64,000 nt of DNA from positions 248,001 through 312,000 of the forward strand of contig JAHDVK010000002.1 of assembly GCA_023384675.1 (NCBI GenBank), written 5' to 3'. Of the stretch, positions 39,785 to 48,587 are shown one piece after another (the first letter of the stretch is position 1; every line of letters begins with the position of its first letter). Source of the stretch: Bryobacteraceae bacterium (GTDB lineage: Bacteria; Acidobacteriota; Terriglobia; Bryobacterales; Bryobacteraceae). The position numbers were made by a program, and so were the translations under genes. The notes below the pieces were generated by a model. That model was not told the DNA's origin and searched no databases. It saw only the letters and a list, made by a program, of their open reading frames with translations.

Positions 39785-40986
39785 CCCCGGGCCGCGTCGT
39801 GAAGGATTTGGCGCATCCTGCCTGCGAGCAAGTCCCGGTCGAAGAGTTCGCGGCCAACCCGGCTGGCGTTGGCGGCCAGGCGTTCGCAGCGTTCAGGGTC
39901 GCGGGCCAGGGCCAAAATCGCCTCGGCCATGGCTCGAGTGTCGCCGCGTGGCACGGTAATGCCGCACTGTTCGCGGTCAAGCAGATCCATCATCCATCCC
40001 TGTGTATCTTGAATCACCGGGCGTCCAACGGCGAAGGCGTCGAAGAGCTTATTGGGGGAGCTCATGTCCAGGAAAGGATTGGAATTGACCACCGACAACG
40101 CGCAGAGCGAATGCGAGAGCCACACGAATACCTCCTCGCGGGGGAGCGGCCCCAATAACCGCAGGCGGCTGAGGCCGCGCTCGCGGGCGTCACGAGCGAG
40201 TGTTTCGAAGTCGGGGCCGGTGCCGATAACGGCCAACTCGACGGGACAATCGTCCGCAGCCTGGAGGTGCGCGGCGATCTCCAGCAGTTGAGTGCATGAA
40301 TGGGTTGGGCCCATCCCCCCCGCATAAACAGCGAAGAGCTGTTCTCGGGCCCACCCGGGGCGCTGGAACGGTGCATGGGCTGCCCAATCAGCGAGTTCAT
40401 TGTCGGAGGCATTCGGAACCACTTCGAGGCGGCTCATCTTGTGGTTGTCCGCGATCCAATCGCGCGCGCCTTGCGACAAGGGGACTGTCACGGCGGACGA
40501 GCGATAGCAGAAGCGTTCAAACCAGCGCAAGATTCGGATCAGGAGACCGTTCCTAAGCAGCCCTAGCCGGATGGCTCCCTCGGGCCAAAGATCGCGTACC
40601 TCGAGGACGAATGGCTTGCGCCGCAGATATCGAGCCATCAATGCGGGCAGCGCGACCGTGATTGGACCGGATGAGGCAAGCACCACATCGGCCGGCAGAG
40701 TGAACGCAAACCAGCACGAAACGGCGGCATACTGCAGGAACGTCCAGGATTGCCGGAATGGGCTTTGCTTGTTCGAGATTGGGACATTGATCACGCGGAC
40801 ATCAATTCCGCCGATGGTTTGCCGGGTGACGAAGCCGCCGGGCTGGAGGTCGGACTTGTAATAGACCGATGTCACGATGGTGACCTCATCGCCGGCCTTC
40901 ACCCAACGGCGGGCGAATTCATAGGCGCGGGTGCTCCAGGCTCCTTTGGGCGTAGTGAAGTACTGATAGAAGTACAGGATCTTCAT
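39781..40986 (-). CDS. GT4-family glycosyltransferase (WcaI/WbuB-like)
   Basis: A 401-residue GT-B enzyme starting MKILYFYQYFTTPKGAWS, with EVRDLWPEGAI in the N-terminal half, a retained donor-site region FAVYAGGMGPTHSCTQLLEIA, and an E-x7-E-like stretch near SSPNKLFDAFAVGRPVI. These fit WcaI/WbuB-type transferases of exopolysaccharide loci. It overlaps the ligase upstream and the epimerase downstream, each by 4 bases. Confidence 0.9.
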   Translation of the reverse strand: MKILYFYQYFTTPKGAWSTRAYEFARRWVKAGDEVTIVTSVYYKSDLQPGGFVTRQTIGGIDVRVINVPISNKQSPFRQSWTFLQYAAVSCWFAFTLPADVVLASSGPITVALPALMARYLRRKPFVLEVRDLWPEGAIRLGLLRNGLLIRILRWFERFCYRSSAVTVPLSQGARDWIADNHKMSRLEVVPNASDNELADWAAHAPFQRPGWAREQLFAVYAGGMGPTHSCTQLLEIAAHLQAADDCPVELAVIGTGPDFETLARDARERGLSRLRLLGPLPREEVFVWLSHSLCALSVVNSNPFLDMSSPNKLFDAFAVGRPVIQDTQGWMMDLLDREQCGITVPRGDTRAMAEAILALARDPERCERLAANASRVGRELFDRDLLAGRMRQILHDAARG

Positions 40987-42374
40987 ACACGCGCGGCTGG
41001 ACAGGCTGGGATGCGGCTGAGTACGGCCCGGAATTTGCCGTTCGCTCCGCGGGGGATCCCGGCGACCTCGTGGATCTCAATTCGCATCTGCTGGCCGAGC
41101 CGGGCCACGAGGCGGCTCCGCAGATCGCGTGAGCTTTCTGGCGAGAAGCCGGCTCCTGGAACCACAAGCACCTCGACGCGGTCCGGTTCGTGTTGAACGA
41201 TTTGAGCTTCCCGGATCCGCAGATCGGCCTTGAATACCGGGTCGAGGCGGCCAATGCGGCGCCCGTCCGGTGTGATCAGCACATCGTCGATACGGCCCTC
41301 GATGGCGGCCAGCATTGGCAGGCTCCGGCCGCAGGGGCAGAGGTGGGCGGCAGGGGCGAGGCGGCCGCGGTCGCCTATCCGGTAACGAATCAAGGGCATG
41401 TCCTGATTGAGCAGGCCAGTGACGAGAAGATCGCCGGTTCCATTCTGGTCTGGTTCATCGATCTCCAGCACACCGGCATCGGGCCACAAATGCAGGCCGC
41501 CATGCTCGCACTCGGAGGCCGCGGCGGCCATTTCACTCATGCCGTACGTTTCGCGCACCGGGCACTGGAAGGCCTCCTGGATTGTCTCGCGCTGATGTTC
41601 GTAGAGCGGCTCGGCGTTGCTGAGGACGGCTTGAAAGCGGAGCCCGGGGAGGCGTTGGCGCAGGTACTCCTGGGCGAGCGTGTGGAGAGAAGAGCTGTAG
41701 CCCCAGAGGTATTTCGGCTGAAACTCCCGCAGCGCCCTGGCATAGTGGGGGATTAAATCCGGGGCGAGATGAAAGGCGGACAGGTAAATCTGGCGGAGTG
41801 CCCGGTTATGAACCCAGAACGGGGGGGTGCGCTGGCTTGCCGGTGTGACGAGTTGTCCCCCAAGAATGGCCCAGCGGTCATGACGCGTCAGGCCGTACCA
41901 GCCGCGCCAGCGCGCCTCGAACAGCGCGTACCACGCGCGCAGGGCCGCCCGGCTTTGCCAGAGTTGCAGTGGCGTGCCCGTGCTTCCGCTGGTCTGCGAA
42001 CGAAACATGTGTGAAGGCTTGCAGTCCTCGGCGAGAAAGGATGCGGGGTTCTGGCGCAGCGCCTCTTTTTCCAGGATGGGCCAGTGAGCGAGGATTTCCC
42101 ATGAGCGTGCATCGCCATGCCGGCGCCGGGACTGCCAGAGGTGGCGGTAGAAAGGAACCAGAGTGGCCGCACGGTGCAGCAAGCGGGCGAGTTGGTCCTC
42201 CTGCCAGGACTGCCACTTGTCAGCAGGCCAGACTTCGCGCTCTCTGGCTTCGGCGGCAAGGCGATCCGTTTCCGGGCCGTAGCGCCAGCGGCGCAGGGAG
42301 TAACCGCGCAGCGTGGCGGCCGCGGAGCGAAGCGCAGGCGGAAGCCTGTGATACACAGAGAGATAGCTCGCCAT
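40983..42374 (-). CDS. Phenylacetate-CoA ligase/CapK-like adenylate-forming enzyme
   Basis: A 463-residue adenylate-forming enzyme. SQTSGSTGTPLQLW is the phosphate-binding loop (about residue 128), ETYGMSEMA the aromatic/adenine motif, and DLLVTGLLNQDMPLIRYRIGDRG the hinge region. In polysaccharide loci such CapK/PaaK relatives are presumed to activate an acid that is attached to the sugar polymer. It overlaps the GT4 gene downstream and follows a PEP-CTERM gene by 32 bases. Confidence 0.88.
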   Translation of the reverse strand: MASYLSVYHRLPPALRSAAATLRGYSLRRWRYGPETDRLAAEAREREVWPADKWQSWQEDQLARLLHRAATLVPFYRHLWQSRRRHGDARSWEILAHWPILEKEALRQNPASFLAEDCKPSHMFRSQTSGSTGTPLQLWQSRAALRAWYALFEARWRGWYGLTRHDRWAILGGQLVTPASQRTPPFWVHNRALRQIYLSAFHLAPDLIPHYARALREFQPKYLWGYSSSLHTLAQEYLRQRLPGLRFQAVLSNAEPLYEHQRETIQEAFQCPVRETYGMSEMAAAASECEHGGLHLWPDAGVLEIDEPDQNGTGDLLVTGLLNQDMPLIRYRIGDRGRLAPAAHLCPCGRSLPMLAAIEGRIDDVLITPDGRRIGRLDPVFKADLRIREAQIVQHEPDRVEVLVVPGAGFSPESSRDLRSRLVARLGQQMRIEIHEVAGIPRGANGKFRAVLSRIPACPAARV

Positions 42375-42406
42375 GGGGCGGAAGCGAAGACGAGTTGGAA
42401 GTCCGG

Positions 42407-43102
42407 TCAGCGGCGGCGGATGAAGTACAACGCGGCGAGGCCGCCGAACAGAAGGAGGGCGGTGCCGGGTTCGGGAATCGCGCTAGTCAAGGAGACATTA
42501 TCCAGGCCCGTGATATCCGGGCCGAAATCGCCAAGCGGATGGCCGGCATAGCGGGAGACCCAGTCAGCGAGAATGCCGATTTGTACGACGTCGCCCAGTA
42601 CCTGCGAAAGCAGCAGATTGTCGGGCACGGCGTTGGCCAGACCGGGGCCCACCCTCCAATTCGGGCTTTGGCCCAAGGTGAGTTGATTCAGAGTCCAGTC
42701 CCCACCGGCGCCGGGAAGATTGAGGTAATAGAGGGCGGTACCGTTCGCGCCGAGGATTCGAACCGTCGGCTGAGATCCCTGATCGGTGAAGAGATTCGGG
42801 CTTTGGTTTCGAAGGTAGAAGGAGAATAGCCCCCCTTGAAGGTTCCCGGACCAGGAGGCAGGCGCGATGAAGTAGAGAAAACCGTTGGCCGTGTCCTCGG
42901 CGTGGATGTAGCCGCTGTTGCCAACTCCGCCTACGAGTTGCGCGACTGGTCCGGATCCGCCCACATAGTTCTGAATCGGAGTGTAGATCGTCCAGCCTTC
43001 AGTGTTGCCTCCCTCAAAGTTGCTGGAGAAGCTGAAGACTCCACCCCAAGCGCTGGCAGTGAACACCAGGCTAAGTATCGGTATCGCGAAGCGTAATAAC
43101 AT
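42407..43102 (-). CDS. PEP-CTERM sorting-signal protein with beta-sandwich domain
   Basis: A 231-residue protein: signal peptide (FAIPILSLVFTASAWGG), a beta-sandwich (SNFEGGNTEGWTIY ... LFSFYLRNQ) resembling laminin-B-like/carbohydrate-binding folds, and a C-terminal tag IPEP + TALLLFGGLAALYF + IRRR. GGAGGAGAGG five bases before ATG 43102 fixes the start. The leader also has AGGGG/CCCCT, a short hairpin ahead of the Shine-Dalgarno. Likely a substrate of the nearby exosortase. Confidence 0.9.
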   Translation of the reverse strand: MLLRFAIPILSLVFTASAWGGVFSFSSNFEGGNTEGWTIYTPIQNYVGGSGPVAQLVGGVGNSGYIHAEDTANGFLYFIAPASWSGNLQGGLFSFYLRNQSPNLFTDQGSQPTVRILGANGTALYYLNLPGAGGDWTLNQLTLGQSPNWRVGPGLANAVPDNLLLSQVLGDVVQIGILADWVSRYAGHPLGDFGPDITGLDNVSLTSAIPEPGTALLLFGGLAALYFIRRR

Positions 43103-43231
43103 CGATACCTCTCCTCCTCCAGGGGGATACCCCTTCACTCATTCTACGCCGTAAGTACTACGATATAAACAAAAGGAGCTAGAAAATTTTGCCGCCACGT
43201 ACCAGGAGGGCCATGGCTCAACCAAGGAGCG

Positions 43232-45448
43232 TTACTTCAGATTGAGTGTGATCGGCTGCGATGCGCCCAAGCGATTTGAAACAACCGCTCTTACCGACCG
43301 CAACTCCTCAAGCAACTTATTGAAATCATTGGCCGATCCGATAACGCGGAAGGGCACCGTGGCAGTGAAAAGACCGCCAAATCCCTGGGAGCCGCCGCTG
43401 TTGAACCAGATCGCTGAACTGGCGGAGACATCAAACGTAAAAGTGGCGTCGTCGTGCCGGTCACGCTGGATGACGAGTTCGATCGTGGTCAGGTTCCGCG
43501 GCGTGGAGTAGCCGGTGATAACGAACTGGAGGGTGCTGGAACCGGTTTCCAGCCGGATATCAACGAGATCTGGGGTTCGTTCCGGCACATTTAGGCTTAG
43601 GATCACGGGCGATTCGGGAGTCCGGTTGATGCCGGCATCGGTCTGGAACGAGGGCGCGATCAGAATGGTGCCCGCTGCGGAGCCTGTCTGTATGCGGATC
43701 GAGGTGTTGTTGTTGGAAAAAATGGCCCGCGTCGAGTTAGCCGGGATGGTGAAACTGACTGTGCGCCCGCCCGTGGAGAATTGGACCGAGGGGTCTATGC
43801 CAAACACGGACGAATCGGTGCTGATGGTCAACACGCCTCGGAGCAGAACCGGGTAGGGTTGGTCCAGCGTGAGTGCGATGGCTGGCTGCTGCAACGGTTC
43901 GATGTTCCCGGAGGGCCCCTCAAACCTGTAGGAAGGCAGTGGAGGCAAGGCAGCGGCGGAGCCGGTGAGGTTGAAGAACGCGGTACCAACTGTCAGGATG
44001 TCGGTCGCGGGTCCGGGCTGAGCCGGTTTGAAGATGATGCGGAAAGTGGTTTTCTGATCCGGCTCCAAAATCAGTGGCAACTCGGGCAGGTCCGCGAGGC
44101 TATAAATGGTGGAGCCGCCGCTAAGCGCGAGCGATGGGATGGTGGCCGCCTGGTTGCCCGTATTTTCGATGTTGAACAGAGCCATCGTGGTTTGGCCGAC
44201 GGCTGTGGCGGGCAGAACAACCAATCCGCCAGGATTGACTGGGACACTGCCATTGGCTGCGGAGAAGGAATATTGCAGTTGCGCGCCCAGAGCCGTCGCA
44301 GCGAGGTTGAAGAAATCGGCGCCGATGCGCAGCCGGCCCGTGATGCGGCCTGCCTGCTGAGGGAAGAACACGATGGCAAAGGTGAGACTTCGATTCGGTT
44401 TGACCAGCAGGGGCGTGAAGGGCGGATCCAGCAGGGAGAAGCCCTGCCCCAGTAAGCCGATTCCTGCGATTTCTCCTTCGAAATTACCCGCGTTAGTGAC
44501 CCGGATCCATGCGGTGGTGCGGCGGCCGAGCGGCGTGTCGGGCAGCGTGACGACGGTATCGGGCTCGAAGAAGGACGACTCCTGGGCGTCCGATTCGGGG
44601 ATCAGTTCGTAGATCCAAGTGGGGCCTTGGGACGTGCCGGTGACGCCGATCGTCGAGGTGACGCCGTCGGCTGTGACAGTGAGCGTGGCTGAGTGCGAGC
44701 CGAGATCCCGAGGCCAGTAGCGGATCTGGAAGCGGAGACTCGAATTCGCGTTCAAGTCGGCAGGGAGAAACGGCAGTTCCAGCAGTTGGAACGAGCTGTC
44801 TCCGTCCAGCCGGATACTCTCGACATTCGAGAACGCGGAACCTTGATTGAAGACAAAAATACTCGAGAACGCCTGGGTGTTCAGAGTGGTGGGTTCAAAC
44901 GTCACAGCGCCCCCGCTGGCGACCGGGAGGATATTGGAGTTGGTCCTCAAGGCGTAGGCGAATCGAACATCGGGAGCCGTCCCAGCGAGGCCCAGAAAGA
45001 GCAGTCCGAAATTTCCCGGAGGCAGATCGGATCCAGCGGGAGGTAACTCGCGGGCGGTTACCGCCAACTGCGCCAGGCTGCTCCTGGCGGATGTGGGTGT
45101 GAATTCGACCGAGAAGGTGATCCGCTGGCCGGGCTGGATGCTCGCCGGCACCGGGGGCGCCGTAACGAAGCGGAAATCGGGCGAACCGACGAGGTTGGCG
45201 AGGCCGAAATCGCCGGAGGTGGGGCCGTTGTAGGCGATGTCAATCGTGATCAGGGTGGGGCGTCCGATCAGCGACCGGAATTGAAGCAACTGGCCGCTCG
45301 AGGCAAGACGCGAACTGCCGCCCTCGGTCACGGTGATGAGGAAGTTGCCCGTGCTTTGGGCGGATGCGGGCCGGCTGCCGGCAAAGGCCAGAAGAAGGCA
45401 GGCGGCGGGAAGGATGAATCTGCTGCGGATCAATTCGCTATTCTCCAA
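43232..45448 (-). CDS. Secreted choice-of-anchor/ASH-domain protein
   Basis: A 738-residue exported protein with signal FILPAACLLLAFAGSRPASA. At least four ASH/choice-of-anchor-D-like beta domains of 110-120 residues follow; each has a V-x-F-x-P or ITVEFTPT-like strand and an LPLILEPDQKTTFRIIFKP-like strand. The last 180 residues are a different beta region, and no PEP-CTERM tag is seen at the end (ITLNLK). It overlaps the beta-propeller gene by 11 bases, last of a run of three secreted proteins after epsI. Confidence 0.82.
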   Translation of the reverse strand: MENSELIRSRFILPAACLLLAFAGSRPASAQSTGNFLITVTEGGSSRLASSGQLLQFRSLIGRPTLITIDIAYNGPTSGDFGLANLVGSPDFRFVTAPPVPASIQPGQRITFSVEFTPTSARSSLAQLAVTARELPPAGSDLPPGNFGLLFLGLAGTAPDVRFAYALRTNSNILPVASGGAVTFEPTTLNTQAFSSIFVFNQGSAFSNVESIRLDGDSSFQLLELPFLPADLNANSSLRFQIRYWPRDLGSHSATLTVTADGVTSTIGVTGTSQGPTWIYELIPESDAQESSFFEPDTVVTLPDTPLGRRTTAWIRVTNAGNFEGEIAGIGLLGQGFSLLDPPFTPLLVKPNRSLTFAIVFFPQQAGRITGRLRIGADFFNLAATALGAQLQYSFSAANGSVPVNPGGLVVLPATAVGQTTMALFNIENTGNQAATIPSLALSGGSTIYSLADLPELPLILEPDQKTTFRIIFKPAQPGPATDILTVGTAFFNLTGSAAALPPLPSYRFEGPSGNIEPLQQPAIALTLDQPYPVLLRGVLTISTDSSVFGIDPSVQFSTGGRTVSFTIPANSTRAIFSNNNTSIRIQTGSAAGTILIAPSFQTDAGINRTPESPVILSLNVPERTPDLVDIRLETGSSTLQFVITGYSTPRNLTTIELVIQRDRHDDATFTFDVSASSAIWFNSGGSQGFGGLFTATVPFRVIGSANDFNKLLEELRSVRAVVSNRLGASQPITLNLK

Positions 45449-46403
45449 CGGGAACGAAAAAGGCGCGGAATCCGGCCGGTCCCTCGGTGAGGATCACCAA
45501 CGGTTCGCCAGCCTGGGTCTTCGGGCTGAGAAGCAGGTGTGGGCCGCCCGCCAAGTGGGTGATGCCCTCAGGTTTGGAATCCAGTTCGATGGCCTCGCCG
45601 AAATCGCCGGCGACGAGATCGAAGACATCGATGCGAGGCTGTTTACTGCCGCGTGCGACGAGCAGGCGCTGGCCATCTCTGGACACGCGGAGCGCGGCGG
45701 CCGGTTCGGGAGCCCCGGCGGACAAAACCAGCAGTGTGGCCGGCGAATCCTGGGCATAGTTCCTGAACTCGTGGATGTGACCGGTGTTCATCCCGACCGT
45801 AAAGAGGCGGTCTGCTTTCGGCGAGAGCGCGAGCGCGCAGGGTTCGGAGACCGGCATGAGCAGAGTCCACGCTTCACCGGACGTTCCGCGGTAGATACCG
45901 CCACCGTTCTCCTCATCAGCCGCGCAGGCATAGAGAGCGCCAGCACCGTCCTCGACCGCCAACGAAGTGATCGGGGCAGGGAGGTCCTCGACCGCTAATT
46001 GAGCCTGGGTTGCATCGTGCGGGTAGAGGATCAGGATCTGGCGGGCGCCGTTATCGAGAAGAGCCGCCGCCTTGCCGGTAGAGGACCAGGCAATGACATC
46101 AAAATCGGACGAAGCGGTTTCGATCCTGGTCCAGATGGGGTCTTCTGTCTTCAGGCCGTTCACCAGATACCAGGACTCGCCGCCGCGAACAACAGCCATG
46201 CGCCCGTCCGGCGCGAGACCGGCCCGGCTGATCCCGGAAAGGACCGCGGGCCCCAGGTAAGAGGCTCCGGGAACTCCATGGATGAGGCGGATCGCTTGAC
46301 TGGGAGCGTGGAAAACGAGTCCGCTCGTGGGTCCTTGCAGCCCCGGCTCCTGGGCATGGCCGGCGGACAGGGGGAGCAGGAGAAAGGGGATGAATCTCCT
46401 CAT
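45438..46403 (-). CDS. Secreted beta-propeller-like protein
   Basis: A 321-residue protein with signal RRFIPFLLLPLSAGHA and six or seven repeats of the kind SLAVEDGAGALYACAAD, ALALSPKADRLFTVGMN and LRVSRDGQRLLVARGS, as in WD40/YVTN-like propellers. No catalytic motif is seen. The ATG overlaps the upstream gene by 4 bases. Probably a binding scaffold in the envelope. Confidence 0.78.
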   Translation of the reverse strand: MRRFIPFLLLPLSAGHAQEPGLQGPTSGLVFHAPSQAIRLIHGVPGASYLGPAVLSGISRAGLAPDGRMAVVRGGESWYLVNGLKTEDPIWTRIETASSDFDVIAWSSTGKAAALLDNGARQILILYPHDATQAQLAVEDLPAPITSLAVEDGAGALYACAADEENGGGIYRGTSGEAWTLLMPVSEPCALALSPKADRLFTVGMNTGHIHEFRNYAQDSPATLLVLSAGAPEPAAALRVSRDGQRLLVARGSKQPRIDVFDLVAGDFGEAIELDSKPEGITHLAGGPHLLLSPKTQAGEPLVILTEGPAGFRAFFVPVGE

Positions 46404-47014
46404 CGTGGGCCTCCGATGACGACCGTCCCAGGCTGGAGGACCGCGCCGGACCTTCCGCTCCTGGTGACGAGGAAGTAGGTGAGTCCGGCGCTCCCGCCGA
46501 TGCTGGCGCCGATCAGCCACCAGCGGTTTCTGCGCCAAAAGGACGGTTTCTCCTGGGCCGGGCCGAAAGCGGAGAATTCGCGGCTGCTGTTGACTTGGCG
46601 GACTACTGCCATACCCTTCCTCTCCTCGAGTTCGGCGGTGACTTTGATGCTGAATGGGCCTTCCATGTCATTGGGCGTCATGGCGGCGGCCGCCGCCTGG
46701 CCACGACTACCGGTGACACTCGAGAATTGCAGTCTGCCGCCTTCGAAGGCTGCCCCTGGACCACTGGCGGGCAATTCGAAGGTGACGGTTGCGCCTGCGA
46801 CCGGGAAATCGTTGGCGTCACGAACCTCCACCACCGGCGGGGTAGCCTGGCGAGTGGCCGTGTTGTTGATTGCGTTGTCGCCCTGCAAGAGGTAGATGCG
46901 AAGAGGTCCGCCAGCCGGCGGCATACCGGTCTGTTGAGCCTGCAGGCAGGGTAGGACGGGAGTGATAGCGAGAAGGGTGAAACTCAGGGCGGACTTGACG
47001 CGGAACTTGGTCAT
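46400..47014 (-). CDS. Secreted Ig-like protein with C-terminal membrane segment
   Basis: A 204-residue protein with signal ALSFTLLAITPVLPCLQA, a Big_1/invasin-like domain (about 30-130: VVEVRDANDFPVAGATVTFEL) and one transmembrane helix near 165-185 (RNRWWLIGASIGGSAGLTYFLV). ATG 47014 is chosen; a TTG 18 bases upstream is possible. Such proteins are common in Acidobacteriota; role unknown. It is 38 bases downstream of epsI, heading the three-protein run. Confidence 0.75.
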   Translation of the reverse strand: MTKFRVKSALSFTLLAITPVLPCLQAQQTGMPPAGGPLRIYLLQGDNAINNTATRQATPPVVEVRDANDFPVAGATVTFELPASGPGAAFEGGRLQFSSVTGSRGQAAAAAMTPNDMEGPFSIKVTAELEERKGMAVVRQVNSSREFSAFGPAQEKPSFWRRNRWWLIGASIGGSAGLTYFLVTRSGRSGAVLQPGTVVIGGPR

Positions 47015-47052
47015 AGGTCTAAGGGCTGACAATAATCGGTTTTTCGGATTGC

Positions 47053-47718
47053 CTAGAATGCAGGAAAATGATCAGAGAGCGCGACATAAACACGGCCGGC
47101 CAGATCCTCCGCGGCCTGTTCGGCGGCCCCAGAGTTTCCGCCTTCAAATGGTACGATGACTCGCACCAGGGCGGTATCGCTTCTTTGGTGGCGGATGGCG
47201 TCGGCGATGAGATGCAGTTTGGCCATGTACTCGTTTCCGACGGCCCGGCTGGCCGTCTGGTACCAATAGATCACGATGCTGCGCATGCGGCCTTTGGATA
47301 TCACGTAGTGATTGACGTGGATCGGCGCCCGCCCGGGAACTGGCACCGCGCGAATGCCCTGGCTGGCCGGAGTCCAGCCATTGCCGGGCAGGCAGTTTCG
47401 CGGCGTGTGGGGGGCGTGGCCCGTGCGCTGCGTCTTGAAGTAGGCGACAAACAGGCTGGCGGCCGCGCCGGTCTGGGTGTTTGCGTAGATGCGGTAGAGG
47501 TAATCGTCGGGGTGCAGGATCTCGGCGGTCGCGGAGTCGAGGCGATCCTGCGAGGCGAGGGTCCAGCCGCCTAACTGCGATTGGATGAATTGAAGCGGGA
47601 GCGTGTTGGGTTCGCGCTCGTTCTGGGCAAAGGCATAGAAGCACACCGCCTGCGCAAGCAGGATCCCAGTCGCGAGGGCGACGCTCTTCGAGCGCAGAAA
47701 GAGGCCAAACTCGTTCAT
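47053..47718 (-). CDS. epsI: EpsI family exosortase-associated protein
   Basis: A 221-residue protein with one N-terminal helix (SVALATGILLAQAVCFYAFA) and an EpsI domain: LPLQFIQSQLGGWT, DDYLYRIY, SLFVAYFKTQRTGHAPHTPRN-CLPGNGW and YVISKGRMRSIVIYWYQ are its characteristic strands. EpsI is often fused to exosortase or adjacent to it; here it is separate and its ATG overlaps the exosortase stop by 4 bases. Exact role in exosortase systems is not settled. Confidence 0.92.
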   Translation of the reverse strand: MNEFGLFLRSKSVALATGILLAQAVCFYAFAQNEREPNTLPLQFIQSQLGGWTLASQDRLDSATAEILHPDDYLYRIYANTQTGAAASLFVAYFKTQRTGHAPHTPRNCLPGNGWTPASQGIRAVPVPGRAPIHVNHYVISKGRMRSIVIYWYQTASRAVGNEYMAKLHLIADAIRHQRSDTALVRVIVPFEGGNSGAAEQAAEDLAGRVYVALSDHFPAF

Positions 47719-48551
47719 GAGGAGGCCTCCCGCGAGCCGAAGCGGCGCAGCACTCTCTCGGTAAGCGCGAGCATGAGGATGGCGATCACGAACACAGCCC
47801 AACCAGACATGCCGTGAAAAAAGCCTTCCGCCAGTCGCGGGTCATACTCGCCGAGAATCCCCGTCAGAACAATCCGGCTGGAGTTAGCAAGGACCGCGAT
47901 CGGGAAGGCGGCGGCCAGCAAAGCCCATCGCATCCAGACCTGCGGGTGAAACAAGTAGGCGTACGCGAGGCTGAAGAAAGCGAGCGACAGCAAGGCGCGG
48001 ACGCCGCTGCAGGCTTCGATCACGGAGATCTGCCAGCCGGCCATTTCGATGATGTTGCCTTCTCGCAGCACTATGTGCCCCAGTAGCTCGAGGCCCTGTT
48101 CGGCGATTCGGCTCGCGAGAATCTGCAGGGGAAAGGTGATCTGCTTGTATAACAGCCCGGGCAACGGGAGCATGAAACACAGAAGGGTTAAAGGGAAGGC
48201 CAGCCGCCGCAGAAGTGCGCCTCCGCCAAGGTACCAGACCAGGCCGCCGATCGTAACCATTAGAGCGACACGTTGGGTGAATATCTCAGCGGCAAGCGCA
48301 CCAAGGCAAGCCAAGATTCCGCCGACTATCAGGAAAGCCAGACCCCATCCACTCCGCTTAATGTCTACGCTGAATAATTCACTCCTGCGCTCCCAGACGA
48401 TGTAGCCCACAATCAGCGGCACGAAGAACCCATGGCTCATGTCGTCATTGCTGACCCATTGCCAGGTAATATTGCCAATAACTGGAAAATAGCAAATGGC
48501 GATAAGCAGAGAAAACCAGACAAGATATTTTTGGAGAGGCGTCAGCTTCAT
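47715..48551 (-). CDS. Exosortase (PEP-CTERM protein-sorting transpeptidase)
   Basis: A 278-residue membrane protease/transpeptidase with about eight helices. The catalytic set is visible: Cys181 in EACSGVRALLSL, Arg226 in ANSSRIVLTGIL, and His246 in FFHGMSGW. NDDMSHGFFVPLI near residue 36 is the usual N-terminal motif. It should cleave after PEP in the two PEP-CTERM proteins of this window and join them to an unknown acceptor. It is the first gene of the exosortase-epsI pair. Confidence 0.95.
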   Translation of the reverse strand: MKLTPLQKYLVWFSLLIAICYFPVIGNITWQWVSNDDMSHGFFVPLIVGYIVWERRSELFSVDIKRSGWGLAFLIVGGILACLGALAAEIFTQRVALMVTIGGLVWYLGGGALLRRLAFPLTLLCFMLPLPGLLYKQITFPLQILASRIAEQGLELLGHIVLREGNIIEMAGWQISVIEACSGVRALLSLAFFSLAYAYLFHPQVWMRWALLAAAFPIAVLANSSRIVLTGILGEYDPRLAEGFFHGMSGWAVFVIAILMLALTERVLRRFGSREASS

Positions 48552-48587
48552 GGGATTAGTGAGGCGGCTTGCGTGGCAGATGAGGTG

